From: Bauldia sp.
Lineage (GTDB): Bacteria; Pseudomonadota; Alphaproteobacteria; Rhizobiales; Kaistiaceae
Direction of reading: 5' to 3'
DNA length: 10,105 nt
Assembly: GCA_020442095.1 (NCBI GenBank)
Contig: JAGRKY010000362.1
Location: forward strand, 1-10,105
The stretch's first letter is position 1, and every line of letters starts with the position of its first letter. Below, one piece after another: positions 1 through 6,850 of this stretch. Made by a program: the position numbers and the translations under genes. Below the pieces are notes generated by a model. That model was not told the DNA's origin. It did not search any database and saw only the letters and a program-made list of their open reading frames with translations.

Positions 1-1463
1 ATTTCCTTGAGCTTCAGCGCCCCTTCCAGCGCGATCGGGAAATTCGTGCCGCGGCCGAGATAGAGCATGTTGTGGAACTTGGAGAGATCGCGGGCAAGCG
101 CCTCGAGTTGCGGCTCGAGCTTCAACGCCTGGCTCATCAGGCGCGGGACTTCGCTCAGCGCCCGCACGAGCCTTTCCTCGTCGGTCCTCGAAAGGTGGCC
201 CCGCGCCTTGCCGGCCGCGACCGCCAGAGAGGCCAGCGCCGAAAGCTGGCAGGTAAAGGCCTTGGTGGAGGCCACCCCGATCTCGGGACCGGCGAGTGTC
301 GGCAGGATGAAATCGGACTCCCGCGCGATGGTCGATTCCTGGACGTTGACGATCGCAGCAACCCGCTGGCCTTCCGCCTTGGCATAGCGCAGCGAAGCGA
401 GGGTGTCGGCGGTCTCGCCCGACTGCGAGACCACGATCGACAGGCCGTTCGGGGTCAGCGGCTGTTCGCGGTAGCGGAATTCGGAGGCGATATCGATGTC
501 GACCGGAAGCCGCGCGAAGCGCTCGAACCAGTATTTCGCGACCAGCCCGGCATAATAGGCGGTCCCGCAGGCGGTGATCGACAGCCGGTCCAGTGACTTG
601 AAGTCGATATTCGACCCGGCCTTGGTCCCGCTTTCGCTGGCCGCGAAATCGAGATAGTGGCCGAGCGTCCGGCCGACGACATCGGGCTGTTCGTGGATCT
701 CCTTCGTCATGAAATGACGGTAATTGCCCTTGTCGACGAGCAGGCTGCTGACCATCGTCCGGGTCATCGGCCGCTCGACCTCGACGCCGCTCGCATCGAA
801 GATCGTCGCCCCGGCACGGGTCAGGATCGCCCAATCGCCATCCTCGAGATAGGTCACCTGGTCGGTGAAGGGCGCCAGCGCGATCGCGTCCGAGCCGAGG
901 AACATCTCGCCGTCGCCATAGCCGATCGCCAGCGGGCTGCCCCGCCGTGCGCCGATCATCAGGTCGTCATCACCGTCGAAAAGGATCGCCAGCGCGAAGG
1001 CGCCCTCGACCCGGCCGAGCGCGACCCTGACCGCCTCGGCAGGGCCCATGCCCTTCTCGAGGTTACGGCTGATGAGCTGCGCGACGACCTCTGTATCGGT
1101 GTCGGTGGCGAAGACGACGCCCGTCTGTTCGAGCTCTTCGCGGAGTTCGCGGAAATTTTCGATGATGCCGTTATGGACCAGCGCCAGACGGTCGGTGGCA
1201 TGCGGGTGCGCATTCCGCTCGGTCGGTGCGCCATGGGTCGCCCAGCGCGTATGTCCGATCCCCGAATGGCCGGAGAGCGGCTGCCGGGCCAGGCGCTCCT
1301 CGAGGTTCCGGAGCTTCCCCTCGGCGCGGCACCGGGTCAGGTGGCCGTCTTCGAGCGTCGCCACGCCGGCCGAATCGTAGCCACGGTATTCGAGCCGCTT
1401 GAGTGCATCGACGAGGAGCGGCGCCGCGGGTCCGGAGCCAAGAATGCCTACAATGCCGCACAT
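1..1463 (-). CDS. glmS: Glutamine--fructose-6-phosphate aminotransferase (isomerizing), 3' end cut off by the window
   Basis: This enzyme converts fructose-6-phosphate and glutamine to glucosamine-6-phosphate and glutamate in the cytoplasm, the committing step of UDP-GlcNAc synthesis. My reading of the minus strand gives about 487 codons with no stop, against roughly 609 residues in E. coli GlmS, so the last ~120 residues lie outside the window. The protein starts MCGIVGIL; Cys2 is the nucleophile of the N-terminal glutaminase domain once Met1 is removed. HTRWATHG (about 71-78), HNGIIENF (about 97-104) and DTDTEVV (about 121-127) are standard glutaminase motifs. The two SIS sugar-isomerase domains follow, seen in ITACGTAYYAG, VSQSGETADTL, ASTKAFTCQ and, at the edge, LGRGTNFPIALEGALKLKE. 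The ATG at 1463-1461 is fixed by the need for Cys at position 2. Only a weak purine-rich ribosome site precedes it. It lies 130 bp downstream of glmU on the same strand and is probably cotranscribed. No glmS ribozyme is seen in that gap, nor is one expected outside Firmicutes-type bacteria. Confidence 0.97.
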   Translation of the reverse strand, partial: MCGIVGILGSGPAAPLLVDALKRLEYRGYDSAGVATLEDGHLTRCRAEGKLRNLEERLARQPLSGHSGIGHTRWATHGAPTERNAHPHATDRLALVHNGIIENFRELREELEQTGVVFATDTDTEVVAQLISRNLEKGMGPAEAVRVALGRVEGAFALAILFDGDDDLMIGARRGSPLAIGYGDGEMFLGSDAIALAPFTDQVTYLEDGDWAILTRAGATIFDASGVEVERPMTRTMVSSLLVDKGNYRHFMTKEIHEQPDVVGRTLGHYLDFAASESGTKAGSNIDFKSLDRLSITACGTAYYAGLVAKYWFERFARLPVDIDIASEFRYREQPLTPNGLSIVVSQSGETADTLASLRYAKAEGQRVAAIVNVQESTIARESDFILPTLAGPEIGVASTKAFTCQLSALASLAVAAGKARGHLSRTDEERLVRALSEVPRLMSQALKLEPQLEALARDLSKFHNMLYLGRGTNFPIALEGALKLKE

Positions 1464-1593
1464 ACGCTTATCGCTCTGTTCACCGGAACGGGTATCTCGA
1501 CGCGAGTATTAGCGGGTGCATAGCGGTCGAGAAATCACATCCTGTTTCCAGCCTTAACGCATGTTCCATGGCAAGAGGCATCGGCAAGCCCCT

Positions 1594-2943
1594 CTAGCGG
1601 CGCGCCTTCTTCTTCGCGGCAGACCGCTTGCGGAAATCCGCGGCCCAGCCCGCTCGGTCGAACTGGCGCCCCCGCGCGACGGCCAGCGCGTCCGGCTCCA
1701 CGTCGCGGGTGACGACGCTGCCCGAACCGACATAGGCGCCGTCGCCGATCGTCACCGGCGCGACCAGCGCGCTGTTCGATCCGATGAAGGCACCGGCACC
1801 GATCTCCGTGTGATACTTGAAGTAGCCGTCGTAATTGCAGGTGATCGTCCCCGCCCCGATATTGGCGGCCGCGCCGACATGGGCGTCGCCGATATAGGAC
1901 AGGTGATTGATCTTGGCGCCCGCGTCGACGACGGCATTCTTGACCTCGACGAAATTGCCGACCCGCGCCTTGCCACCGACATCCGTGCCGGGTCTTAGCC
2001 GCGCGAAGGGTCCGATGAGGGCGCCGCCGGCGATGGTCGCGCCCTCGATATGCGAATAGGCCCGAATTGTCGCGCCATCGGCGACCGAAACGCCAGGGCC
2101 GAAGAAAACGTGAGGCTCGACAAACACATCGCGGCCGATCCTGGTGTCGAAGCTGAAATAGACGGTCTCCGGGTCGACGAGGGTCGCGCCCCCCTCCATC
2201 GCACCTCGCCGCGCCTCCTGCTGGAAGAGGCGTTCGGCGACGGCGAGCTGCATCCGGTTGTCGACGCCGAGCACCTCGTCGGGGTCGGCTTCAAGGGCAA
2301 CCACCTTCTTGCCGGCCGCATTGGCCAGCTCGACGAGGTTCGTCAGGTAATACTCGCCCTTGGCATTGTCGTTGCCGATCTTCTTCAACAGGCCGGCAGC
2401 GGTACCAGCGAAGGCCATGACGCCGGCATTGCAGAGGCCGATCGTCCGCTCCTCCGGCGTCGCGTCGTTGAATTCGCGGATCGCGAGGAGTTGCTTGCCC
2501 TCGACAATGAGCCGGCCGTATCGCGCCGGGTCGGGCGGCCGGAAGCCGAGCACGACCACCTCCGCCCCGCCGGCAAGCGCCCGCCGCATGCGCTTCAGCG
2601 TCTGCGCCGTCATCCGCGGCGTGTCGCCATAAAGGACGAGGATGTCGTCCGGCCCGGAGAGTTCCTTCCGCGCCGCCAGCACGGCATGCGCGGTCCCCAG
2701 CCTTTCGCGCTGTTCGTACACGGCCGCGGGGGCCCCGGTCGCCTCGACATAGCGCCGCGTCGCGTCCGCCCCGGGGCCGATCACCACCGCCATCCGCCCC
2801 GCGCCAACCGCCCGCGCGGTCTCGATCACGTATCCGAGCATCGGCCGCCCGCCGACCGGATGCATCACCTTCGGCGTGTCGGAGCGCATGCGCGTCCCCT
2901 CGCCGGCTGCGAGAATGATGGCTAGGCAGGATCGTTTCGGCAT
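1594..2943 (-). CDS. glmU: Bifunctional N-acetylglucosamine-1-phosphate uridyltransferase / glucosamine-1-phosphate acetyltransferase
   Basis: GlmU acetylates glucosamine-1-phosphate with acetyl-CoA and then transfers UMP from UTP to give UDP-GlcNAc. The product from the chosen ATG is 449 aa, close to the 456 of E. coli. The N-terminal pyrophosphorylase domain (about 1-230) shows LAAGEGTRMRS with the downstream PKV (11-26), the GTAHAV segment (83-88), LYGDTP (104-109) and YYLTNLV (198-204). The C-terminal left-handed beta-helix (about 255-430) consists of hexapeptide repeats. It carries the acetyltransferase motif INHLSYIGDA, whose His347 corresponds to E. coli His363, and NIGAGTITCNYDG (361-373). 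The tail is very basic (KKKARR). In-frame starts at 3036 and 2988 would add 31 or 15 residues with no family counterpart, so the ATG at 2943 (MPKRS) is preferred, although its ribosome site is poor. It is followed by glmS on the same strand. Confidence 0.97.
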   Translation of the reverse strand: MPKRSCLAIILAAGEGTRMRSDTPKVMHPVGGRPMLGYVIETARAVGAGRMAVVIGPGADATRRYVEATGAPAAVYEQRERLGTAHAVLAARKELSGPDDILVLYGDTPRMTAQTLKRMRRALAGGAEVVVLGFRPPDPARYGRLIVEGKQLLAIREFNDATPEERTIGLCNAGVMAFAGTAAGLLKKIGNDNAKGEYYLTNLVELANAAGKKVVALEADPDEVLGVDNRMQLAVAERLFQQEARRGAMEGGATLVDPETVYFSFDTRIGRDVFVEPHVFFGPGVSVADGATIRAYSHIEGATIAGGALIGPFARLRPGTDVGGKARVGNFVEVKNAVVDAGAKINHLSYIGDAHVGAAANIGAGTITCNYDGYFKYHTEIGAGAFIGSNSALVAPVTIGDGAYVGSGSVVTRDVEPDALAVARGRQFDRAGWAADFRKRSAAKKKARR

Positions 2944-2969
2944 GGCGCGGCTCGTCGCTCGGACTGTTC

Positions 2970-2986
2970 GCGGGTTACCTACCCGC
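2970..2986. repeat. Short perfect inverted repeat in the glmU leader
   Basis: GCGGGT and ACCCGC form perfect 6-bp arms around a 5-base spacer. The repeat lies 27 bp upstream of the chosen glmU start, in the 135-bp gap between ccdA and glmU. It could be an operator or a small hairpin in the glmU leader. No T tract follows on the minus strand, so it is not a convincing terminator for ccdA. Arms this short are not rare in GC-rich DNA. Confidence 0.35.
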
Positions 2987-3078
2987 ATAATGCCTGAAAA
3001 TCGCGTGATTCGGCGGTGCGAGACCCTAATAGCCATGCGATGGACGATGCGGCAACGATGCGCCGGTCAAGCCGGGGG

Positions 3079-3816
3079 CTAGCCGATCTGCGCCAGTCCC
3101 GGAAAGAGATCGAGCAGCCAGAAGGCGATCGTGGTGATCTGACCGGTAACGAAGAGGACGCCGGTCACCACCAGCAACGCGCCCATCGCCTTCTCCACCT
3201 TGCCGACATGGCCGCGGAAGCGCTGCATGAACTTCATGAACGGGCCGGCGAAGAGTCCGGCGGCGATGAACGGCAGGCCGAGCCCTGCGGAATAGATCGC
3301 AAGCAGCAGCGCACCGCTGCCGACCGTATCCTCCGCGCCGGCGAGCCCCAGGATCACCGACAGCACCGGACCGATGCACGGCGTCCAGCCGAAGCCGAAG
3401 GCGAGCCCCATCAGGTAGGAGCCGAGTGGACCCGCCTGGTGGTCCCGGACCTCGATCCGCGCCTGGCGATGAAGGAGGCCGATCTTGAACACCCCAAGGA
3501 AATGGAGGCCCATGATGATGATGATGCCGCCGCCGACGATCGTCAGGATATCGAGATAGCTTCTCAGCACCTGGCCGATCGCCGTCGCGGCTGCGCCAAG
3601 GAGCACGAAGATCGTCGAAAAGCCGAGGACGAAGGCAATCGAGGAATAAAAGACCGTCCGCCGGCCTACGGTCGTCGGCGCATTGCCGGTAAGCTGGTCG
3701 AGGCTGACGCCGGCCAGATAACAAAGGTAGGGCGGTACCAGCGGCAGGACGCAAGGCGACACGAAAGACAAAAGACCGGCAACGAACGCGCCGCCGTGGG
3801 TAATATCGATGGCCAT
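3079..3816 (-). CDS. ccdA: CcdA-family cytochrome c biogenesis / thiol-disulfide interchange membrane protein
   Basis: CcdA proteins (DsbD transmembrane-domain family) carry reducing equivalents from cytoplasmic thioredoxin across the inner membrane to extracytoplasmic thiol proteins, for example those that keep apocytochrome c reduced. The product is 245 aa with about six hydrophobic segments: roughly 8-36, 57-80, 88-110, 132-160, 167-192 and 209-235. The paired redox cysteines of the family are visible: Cys22 in LLSFVSPCVLPLVPPYL and Cys147 in FGWTPCIGPVLS; an extra Cys32 lies in helix 1. No periplasmic thioredoxin domain is attached, so this is the short CcdA form, not full DsbD. The ATG at 3816 is chosen because AGGA (3824-3827) sits 7 bases upstream; starting at 3852 would add 12 residues in front of the first helix. 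It is divergent from pfkB and lies 135 bp upstream of glmU. No cytochrome c or thioredoxin-like partner is in the window. Confidence 0.93.
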   Translation of the reverse strand: MAIDITHGGAFVAGLLSFVSPCVLPLVPPYLCYLAGVSLDQLTGNAPTTVGRRTVFYSSIAFVLGFSTIFVLLGAAATAIGQVLRSYLDILTIVGGGIIIIMGLHFLGVFKIGLLHRQARIEVRDHQAGPLGSYLMGLAFGFGWTPCIGPVLSVILGLAGAEDTVGSGALLLAIYSAGLGLPFIAAGLFAGPFMKFMQRFRGHVGKVEKAMGALLVVTGVLFVTGQITTIAFWLLDLFPGLAQIG

Positions 3817-4076
3817 TCCAACGTCCTGCTCGTGCGCCCCGCGGACGCACAAGACGTTATATGGTGGCTCGGGTCTCGGCCACAGTCACTTTTTCACGAG
3901 CGAAATGTCATGGGCGACGATAGCGAACAGGGCAAAAACCCGTCACTTTCAGCTGTTCCACGAATGGCCGCCGCGACCTCGTGCCGCGATCGATTGCCGG
4001 GACGCAACTGGACGGCGCGCCCATCACCGGCTTTTCTCGACATCAGTCCCTCCGCCACCCCATCAGGGAGCGTTCC
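3817..4076. promoter_or_regulatory. Divergent intergenic region between ccdA and pfkB
   Basis: These 260 bp must hold the promoters for ccdA (minus) and the pfkB operon (plus), because the two starts face away from each other. I found no promoter with both elements well matched. An AT-rich TATAAC-like patch near 3860 on the minus strand is a possible ccdA -10 element. GTCACTTT occurs twice in direct orientation (3885-3892 and 3942-3949), which may be chance. No FNR-type TTGAT-N4-ATCAA box was found. Strong ribosome sites mark both ends: AGGA for ccdA and AGGGAG for pfkB. Confidence 0.5.
4065..4070 (+). promoter_or_regulatory. Ribosome binding site that fixes the pfkB TTG start
   Basis: AGGGAG stands 6 bases before the TTG at 4077. 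The only in-frame ATG upstream (3981) would add 32 residues unlike any PfkB N-terminus. From this TTG the protein begins PQILTLALNPTID, which lines up with the start of E. coli PfkB. Confidence 0.75.
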
Positions 4077-5033
4077 TTGCCGCAGATCCTGACACTGGCG
4101 CTCAATCCGACCATCGACGTCTCCGCTGAGGCCGAGGTCGTCCGTCCGACACACAAGACACGCACCTCGAACGAGACCTTCGAACCGGGCGGCGGCGGCG
4201 TCAATGTCGCCCGCGTCATCACCGAGCTCGGCGGCAATGTCGAAGCCTATTGCATCGCCGGTGGGGTGACCGGCGACCTGCTCGCCGACCTGCTCGGCCG
4301 GATCGGGCTCCACACCCGGGTCATCCGCGTCGCCGGCAATACCCGCATGGCGCACATGGTCTACGAGCGCAGCACCGGTCTCGAATACCGCTTCGTGCCG
4401 AGCGGCGCCGAGCTGACCATGGATGAGGTCAATTCCGCGCTCGATGCGGTGCGATCGGCGAGCTTCTCGTGGCTGGTCGCCAGCGGCAGCATCCCGGCCG
4501 GCTCCGCGCCCGACATCCTGGTCCGTTTCGGCAAGATCGCCGCTGACAAGGGCGCCAGGTTCGTCCTCGACAGCCACGGTCCGGGCCTCAGCGCCACGCT
4601 TGGCCACACGCCGATCCATCTGGTCAAGCCGAGCTTCAACGAGCTCCAGCAACTGGTCGGCAAGGAACTCGATGGCGAATCCTGCGGCGAAGTCGCGGCC
4701 CAGATGGTGGCGGACGGCAAGGCCGAGATCGTCGCGGTGACAATGGGATCGGCCGGCGCCGTGATCGCGTCGGCGCGCGGCACCTTCCACATTCCGCCGA
4801 TGAAGGTCGAGGTGAAGTCGGCCGTCGGCGCCGGTGACAGTTTCGTCGGCGCGATGACGCTTGCCCTCGCGGACGGGAAATCGGTCGAGGACGCGGCCAT
4901 GTTCGGCGCCGCCGCCGGCACCGCCGCCGTCGTCACGCCCGGCACGCGCCTCTGCATCCGCGAGGACGTCCTGCGCATCTACGATCAGCTCAATCGCGCC
5001 ACTGCCCTGTCCGTCCCGGTCCCGAGAGCGTGA
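4077..5033 (+). CDS. pfkB: 6-phosphofructokinase, PfkB (phosphofructokinase II) type
   Basis: This ribokinase/PfkB-family sugar kinase is expected to phosphorylate fructose-6-phosphate to fructose-1,6-bisphosphate with ATP. It is 318 aa, against 309 for E. coli PfkB, and resembles that protein along its whole length. EPGGGGVNVAR (36-46) is the substrate-side GGGxNVA motif. GLEYRFVPSGAEL (101-113) matches the substrate/lid strand region. LVKPSFNEL (182-190) is the KPN..E-type motif with Ser in place of the usual Asn at 186. SAVGAGDSFVGAMTLALA (248-265) is PfkB signature 2 and contains the likely catalytic base Asp254. AAAGTAAVVTPGTRLC (278-293) matches the E. coli C-terminus. 1-phosphofructokinase (FruK) or tagatose-6-phosphate kinase are alternatives, but there are no fructose PTS genes nearby and the similarity favours PfkB. 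The TGA overlaps the next gene's ATG by one base, implying translational coupling. Confidence 0.9.
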   Translation: MPQILTLALNPTIDVSAEAEVVRPTHKTRTSNETFEPGGGGVNVARVITELGGNVEAYCIAGGVTGDLLADLLGRIGLHTRVIRVAGNTRMAHMVYERSTGLEYRFVPSGAELTMDEVNSALDAVRSASFSWLVASGSIPAGSAPDILVRFGKIAADKGARFVLDSHGPGLSATLGHTPIHLVKPSFNELQQLVGKELDGESCGEVAAQMVADGKAEIVAVTMGSAGAVIASARGTFHIPPMKVEVKSAVGAGDSFVGAMTLALADGKSVEDAAMFGAAAGTAAVVTPGTRLCIREDVLRIYDQLNRATALSVPVPRA

Positions 5034-6568
5034 TGGGCAGTGGGCAGGACGCGGTCTTCGCCTTCCTGGCCGATCCGGCAACCCATGGCCTTTCCACACC
5101 GGTCGAGCGCATCGATACGAATGCGGCGGCGGTCTTCCTCGCCGGCCCGGATGTGTACAAGGTCAAGCGCGCGGTGCGCTTCCCCTTCATGGACCTCTCG
5201 ACCCTGGAAAAGCGCCGGGCTGCCTGCGAAGCGGAGATCCGGGTCAACCGGCCCTATGCCCCGGACCTTTACATCGGCGTGGTGCCGATCTGCCGCGGCG
5301 CGGACGGCGCGCTCCGTTTCGGCGGCGACGAGCCGGTCGAATGGGCGGTTCATCTCAGGCGCTTCGACGAGACGCGGACGCTCGACCGCGTCGCCGAACG
5401 CGATGGCCTGAACCCGCCGCTGCTGAGGGACCTGGCCGCCGCGGCCGTCGACAGCCACGCGCAGGCCGAAAGACGCGACGGCGCCACGGCGACCGAGGCG
5501 CTGGGCGGCGTCGTCGAGGAGACGGTTAGCTCGCTGGTCGAGCAGCGCGCCATATTCGATCCGCAGCAGGCAGCGACCTTCGCCGAGGCCATGCGGGAGG
5601 CTTTCGCGTCGCTTCGCCCCCTCCTCCTGGAACGCGGCGCGCAAGGCTATGTCCGCCGCTGCCACGGCGATCTCCATCTCCGTAACATCGCGATGATCGA
5701 AGACACACCGGTCCTCTTCGACGCCATCGAATTCGACGAGTCGATCGCGACCATCGACATCCTCTACGACCTCGCCTTCCTGCTGATGGATCTCTGGGAG
5801 CGGGATCTTCATCAGGAAGCGAATGTCGTTCTCAACCGATATCTCTGGAAATCCGGGACGATCGCCGACGACCTGAAGGGGCTGGCCACCCTCCCCCTCT
5901 TCCTCGCCCTCCGCGCCGCGGTTCGCGCCAAGATCGAGGCGCTGCGCTTCGTCACCGTCGACCATGACAGCGAAGCGAGCCGCGACGCCCGACGCTATTT
6001 CGACCACGCCCGGACCTTCCTCGAGCCGGTCCCGGCCCGGCTGATCGCGATCGGAGGCTATTCGGGAACCGGCAAGACGTCGCTCGCGCGGTCGGTGGCG
6101 TGGCGTTTCGGCCGGCCGCCGGGGGCCATCCATCTGAGGAGCGACATCGAGCGGAAGCGGCTGATGGGCGTCGACGAGTTCGACCGCCTGCCGCCAGCGG
6201 GTTACGAGCCTGAGGTCACCGAACAGGTCTTCGCAGCGCTGCGCGATCAGGCCGGGACAGCGCTTTCCGCCGGCCAGAGCGTGGTCGTCGACGCCGTCCA
6301 CAAGACGCCCGAGGAGCGCCGCCTGATAGCCGACGTGGCGGAACGGCTCGGGGTGCCGTTCACGGGGCTGTGGCTGACCGCACCGGTCGAGACGCTGATC
6401 GGCCGCATCGCCCATCGCCGCGCCGACGCCTCCGACGCCACTGCCGCCGTGGTCATGCTCCAGGCCGACCAGCCGAGTGGCGACATCGAATGGTCGACGA
6501 TCGATGCGACCCGCCCGGTCGGAGAAAATACCGCCGCGGCCCTTCGCGCCGCCGGACTCGCGCCCTGA
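5033..6568 (+). CDS. Fusion protein: aminoglycoside phosphotransferase-like domain plus P-loop kinase (AAA) domain
   Basis: The 511-aa product joins two nucleotide-binding modules, the architecture usually annotated as bifunctional aminoglycoside phosphotransferase/ATP-binding protein (COG2187 plus COG0645 type). Residues about 1-325 form the kinase-like half: VYKVKRAVRFPFMDLSTLEKR holds the ATP-binding Lys, HGDLHLRN (211-218) is the catalytic loop, and the following LFDAIEFDE carries the metal-binding Asp. Residues about 335-511 form a small P-loop kinase: Walker A GGYSGTGKTS (341-350), then HLRSDIERKRLMG, and VVVDAVHKTPEERR as the second strand and lid region, as in gluconate kinase or zeta-toxin-like folds. 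No membrane segment or signal peptide is seen. The true substrate is unknown; the name does not mean aminoglycoside resistance. ATG at 5033 overlaps the pfkB stop; GTG at 5030 is an alternative adding one residue. The pairing with pfkB suggests a shared condition of expression. Confidence 0.88.
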   Translation: MGSGQDAVFAFLADPATHGLSTPVERIDTNAAAVFLAGPDVYKVKRAVRFPFMDLSTLEKRRAACEAEIRVNRPYAPDLYIGVVPICRGADGALRFGGDEPVEWAVHLRRFDETRTLDRVAERDGLNPPLLRDLAAAAVDSHAQAERRDGATATEALGGVVEETVSSLVEQRAIFDPQQAATFAEAMREAFASLRPLLLERGAQGYVRRCHGDLHLRNIAMIEDTPVLFDAIEFDESIATIDILYDLAFLLMDLWERDLHQEANVVLNRYLWKSGTIADDLKGLATLPLFLALRAAVRAKIEALRFVTVDHDSEASRDARRYFDHARTFLEPVPARLIAIGGYSGTGKTSLARSVAWRFGRPPGAIHLRSDIERKRLMGVDEFDRLPPAGYEPEVTEQVFAALRDQAGTALSAGQSVVVDAVHKTPEERRLIADVAERLGVPFTGLWLTAPVETLIGRIAHRRADASDATAAVVMLQADQPSGDIEWSTIDATRPVGENTAAALRAAGLAP

Positions 6569-6582
6569 CGGGCAGCCGACAT

Positions 6583-6626
6583 TTCAAGGAGATGGACGGG
6601 GAGGTTCAAGGAGATGGAGGGGGAGG
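6583..6626 (+). repeat. Tandem direct repeat, two 22-bp copies
   Basis: Copies at 6583-6604 and 6605-6626 are contiguous and differ at one position (C at 6597, G at 6619). Each starts TTCAAGGAGATGGA and ends GGGGAGG, so both contain a Shine-Dalgarno-like AAGGAG followed directly by ATG. It lies 14 bp after the stop of the kinase fusion gene. The ATG is too close to AAGGAG to be a normal start. It looks like a slippage duplication. Confidence 0.85.
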
Positions 6627-6650
6627 TCCACTCGACGGGGTGGCCAAACG

Positions 6651-6693
6651 AAAAGGCGCCAGCTTGTCGGACCCGCGTCCGGTAGCTGGCGCC
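6651..6693 (-). terminator. Rho-independent terminator on the minus strand
   Basis: GGCGCCAGCT (6655-6664) and AGCTGGCGCC (6684-6693) pair perfectly over 10 bp. Inside, after a 3x2 internal loop, CGGAC/GTCCG adds 5 bp around a CCGC loop. Read on the minus strand the stem is followed by TTTTCGTTT; on the plus strand it is followed by CCCCC, so it should act only on minus-strand transcripts. It would end the candidate small RNA and any read-through from the FAH operon 250 bp upstream. Confidence 0.8.
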
Positions 6694-6794
6694 CCCCTGC
6701 GACTACATTTGCGAGACCTTGAACTTTCTTTGCGGACGCCTCAAAAAAACGGTGTCTACTCGAACGCTTGATCTCGTCTCGTAGCTGGCGCCTT
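6653..6794. repeat. 12-bp inverted and direct repeats spanning 142 bp
   Basis: AAGGCGCCAGCT (6653-6664) and AGCTGGCGCCTT (6783-6794) are perfect 12-bp inverted repeats. In addition the 12-mer GTAGCTGGCGCC occurs in direct orientation at 6682-6693 and 6781-6792. The terminator's 3' arm on the minus strand can therefore pair with either of two upstream copies. Transposon ends are unlikely: no transposase and no target-site duplication were seen. Confidence 0.7.
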
Positions 6795-6795
6795 C

Positions 6796-6829
6796 ATTGC
6801 CGCGACGGCTAGCACGTCCAGGCGGCAAT
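6796..6829 (-). repeat. Two-part hairpin near the 5' end of the candidate small RNA
   Basis: Read on the minus strand, ATTGCCGC pairs with GCGGCAAT over 8 bp. After a CTG bulge on one side, GACG pairs with CGTC over 4 bp, leaving the 7-base loop TGCTAGC. The hairpin begins about 16 nt after the predicted transcription start. No protein-coding explanation accounts for the symmetry. Confidence 0.7.
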
Positions 6830-6850
6830 AAGGGCAGCCCCGCATGGGAC

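Larger units (their letters stand above)
6648..6845 (-). ncRNA. Candidate independent small RNA gene, about 200 nt
   Basis: On the minus strand a TTGACA-type promoter (6851-6878) points into this segment and a hairpin with a T-rich tail (6655-6693, then TTTT) ends it. Between them is strong structure: a two-part hairpin (6796-6829), complementary CGAGAC and GTCTCG segments that could close a longer arm, an U7 tract (6749-6743) and a purine-rich unpaired stretch. The unit does not overlap either neighbouring coding region, so it would be a free-standing RNA. I do not recognise a known family; tmRNA, SRP RNA and RNase P RNA motifs are absent and 6S RNA cannot be confirmed by eye. The alternatives are a short mRNA (a 29-codon ORF starts at 6845) or just the 3' region of the FAH operon. 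The promoter plus terminator layout is seen; the RNA itself is inferred. Confidence 0.45.

Noticed and set aside
657..1523. Plus-strand open frame of 288 codons across glmS
   Set aside because: It is antisense to a clear GlmS frame, with arginine-rich, repetitive composition typical of shadow frames in GC-rich DNA, and has no recognisable domain.
1464..1593. glmS ribozyme or separate promoter in the glmU-glmS gap
   Set aside because: The gap is 130 bp and shows no ribozyme core. A TAATAC patch (1511-1506 on the minus strand) lacks a suitable -35.
2050..2925. Plus-strand open frame of 291 codons across glmU
   Set aside because: It is the complementary shadow of the GlmU coding frame, with no motif and no ribosome site.
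3016..4092. Plus-strand open frame of 358 codons across ccdA and the divergent region
   Set aside because: Most is antisense to ccdA. The tail that extends past ccdA (from an ATG near 3910) has no ribosome site and no family resemblance, and it runs into the pfkB start.
3894..5099. Minus-strand open frame of 401 codons across pfkB
   Set aside because: It is antisense to a well-supported PfkB; its composition is Asp/Arg/Gly-rich without motifs.
4985..6415. Minus-strand open frame of 476 codons across the kinase fusion gene
   Set aside because: The opposite strand carries HGDLHLRN and a Walker A motif in frame, while this frame has none.
6740..6790. tRNA-like segment, from GTTCGAGT on the minus strand
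   Set aside because: It resembles a T-loop, but no flanking T stem, anticodon arm or acceptor stem could be built.
6653..6794. Miniature inverted-repeat transposable element bounded by the 12-bp inverted repeats
   Set aside because: No flanking target-site duplication was seen, and one repeat is already used by a terminator hairpin with its own T-rich tail.
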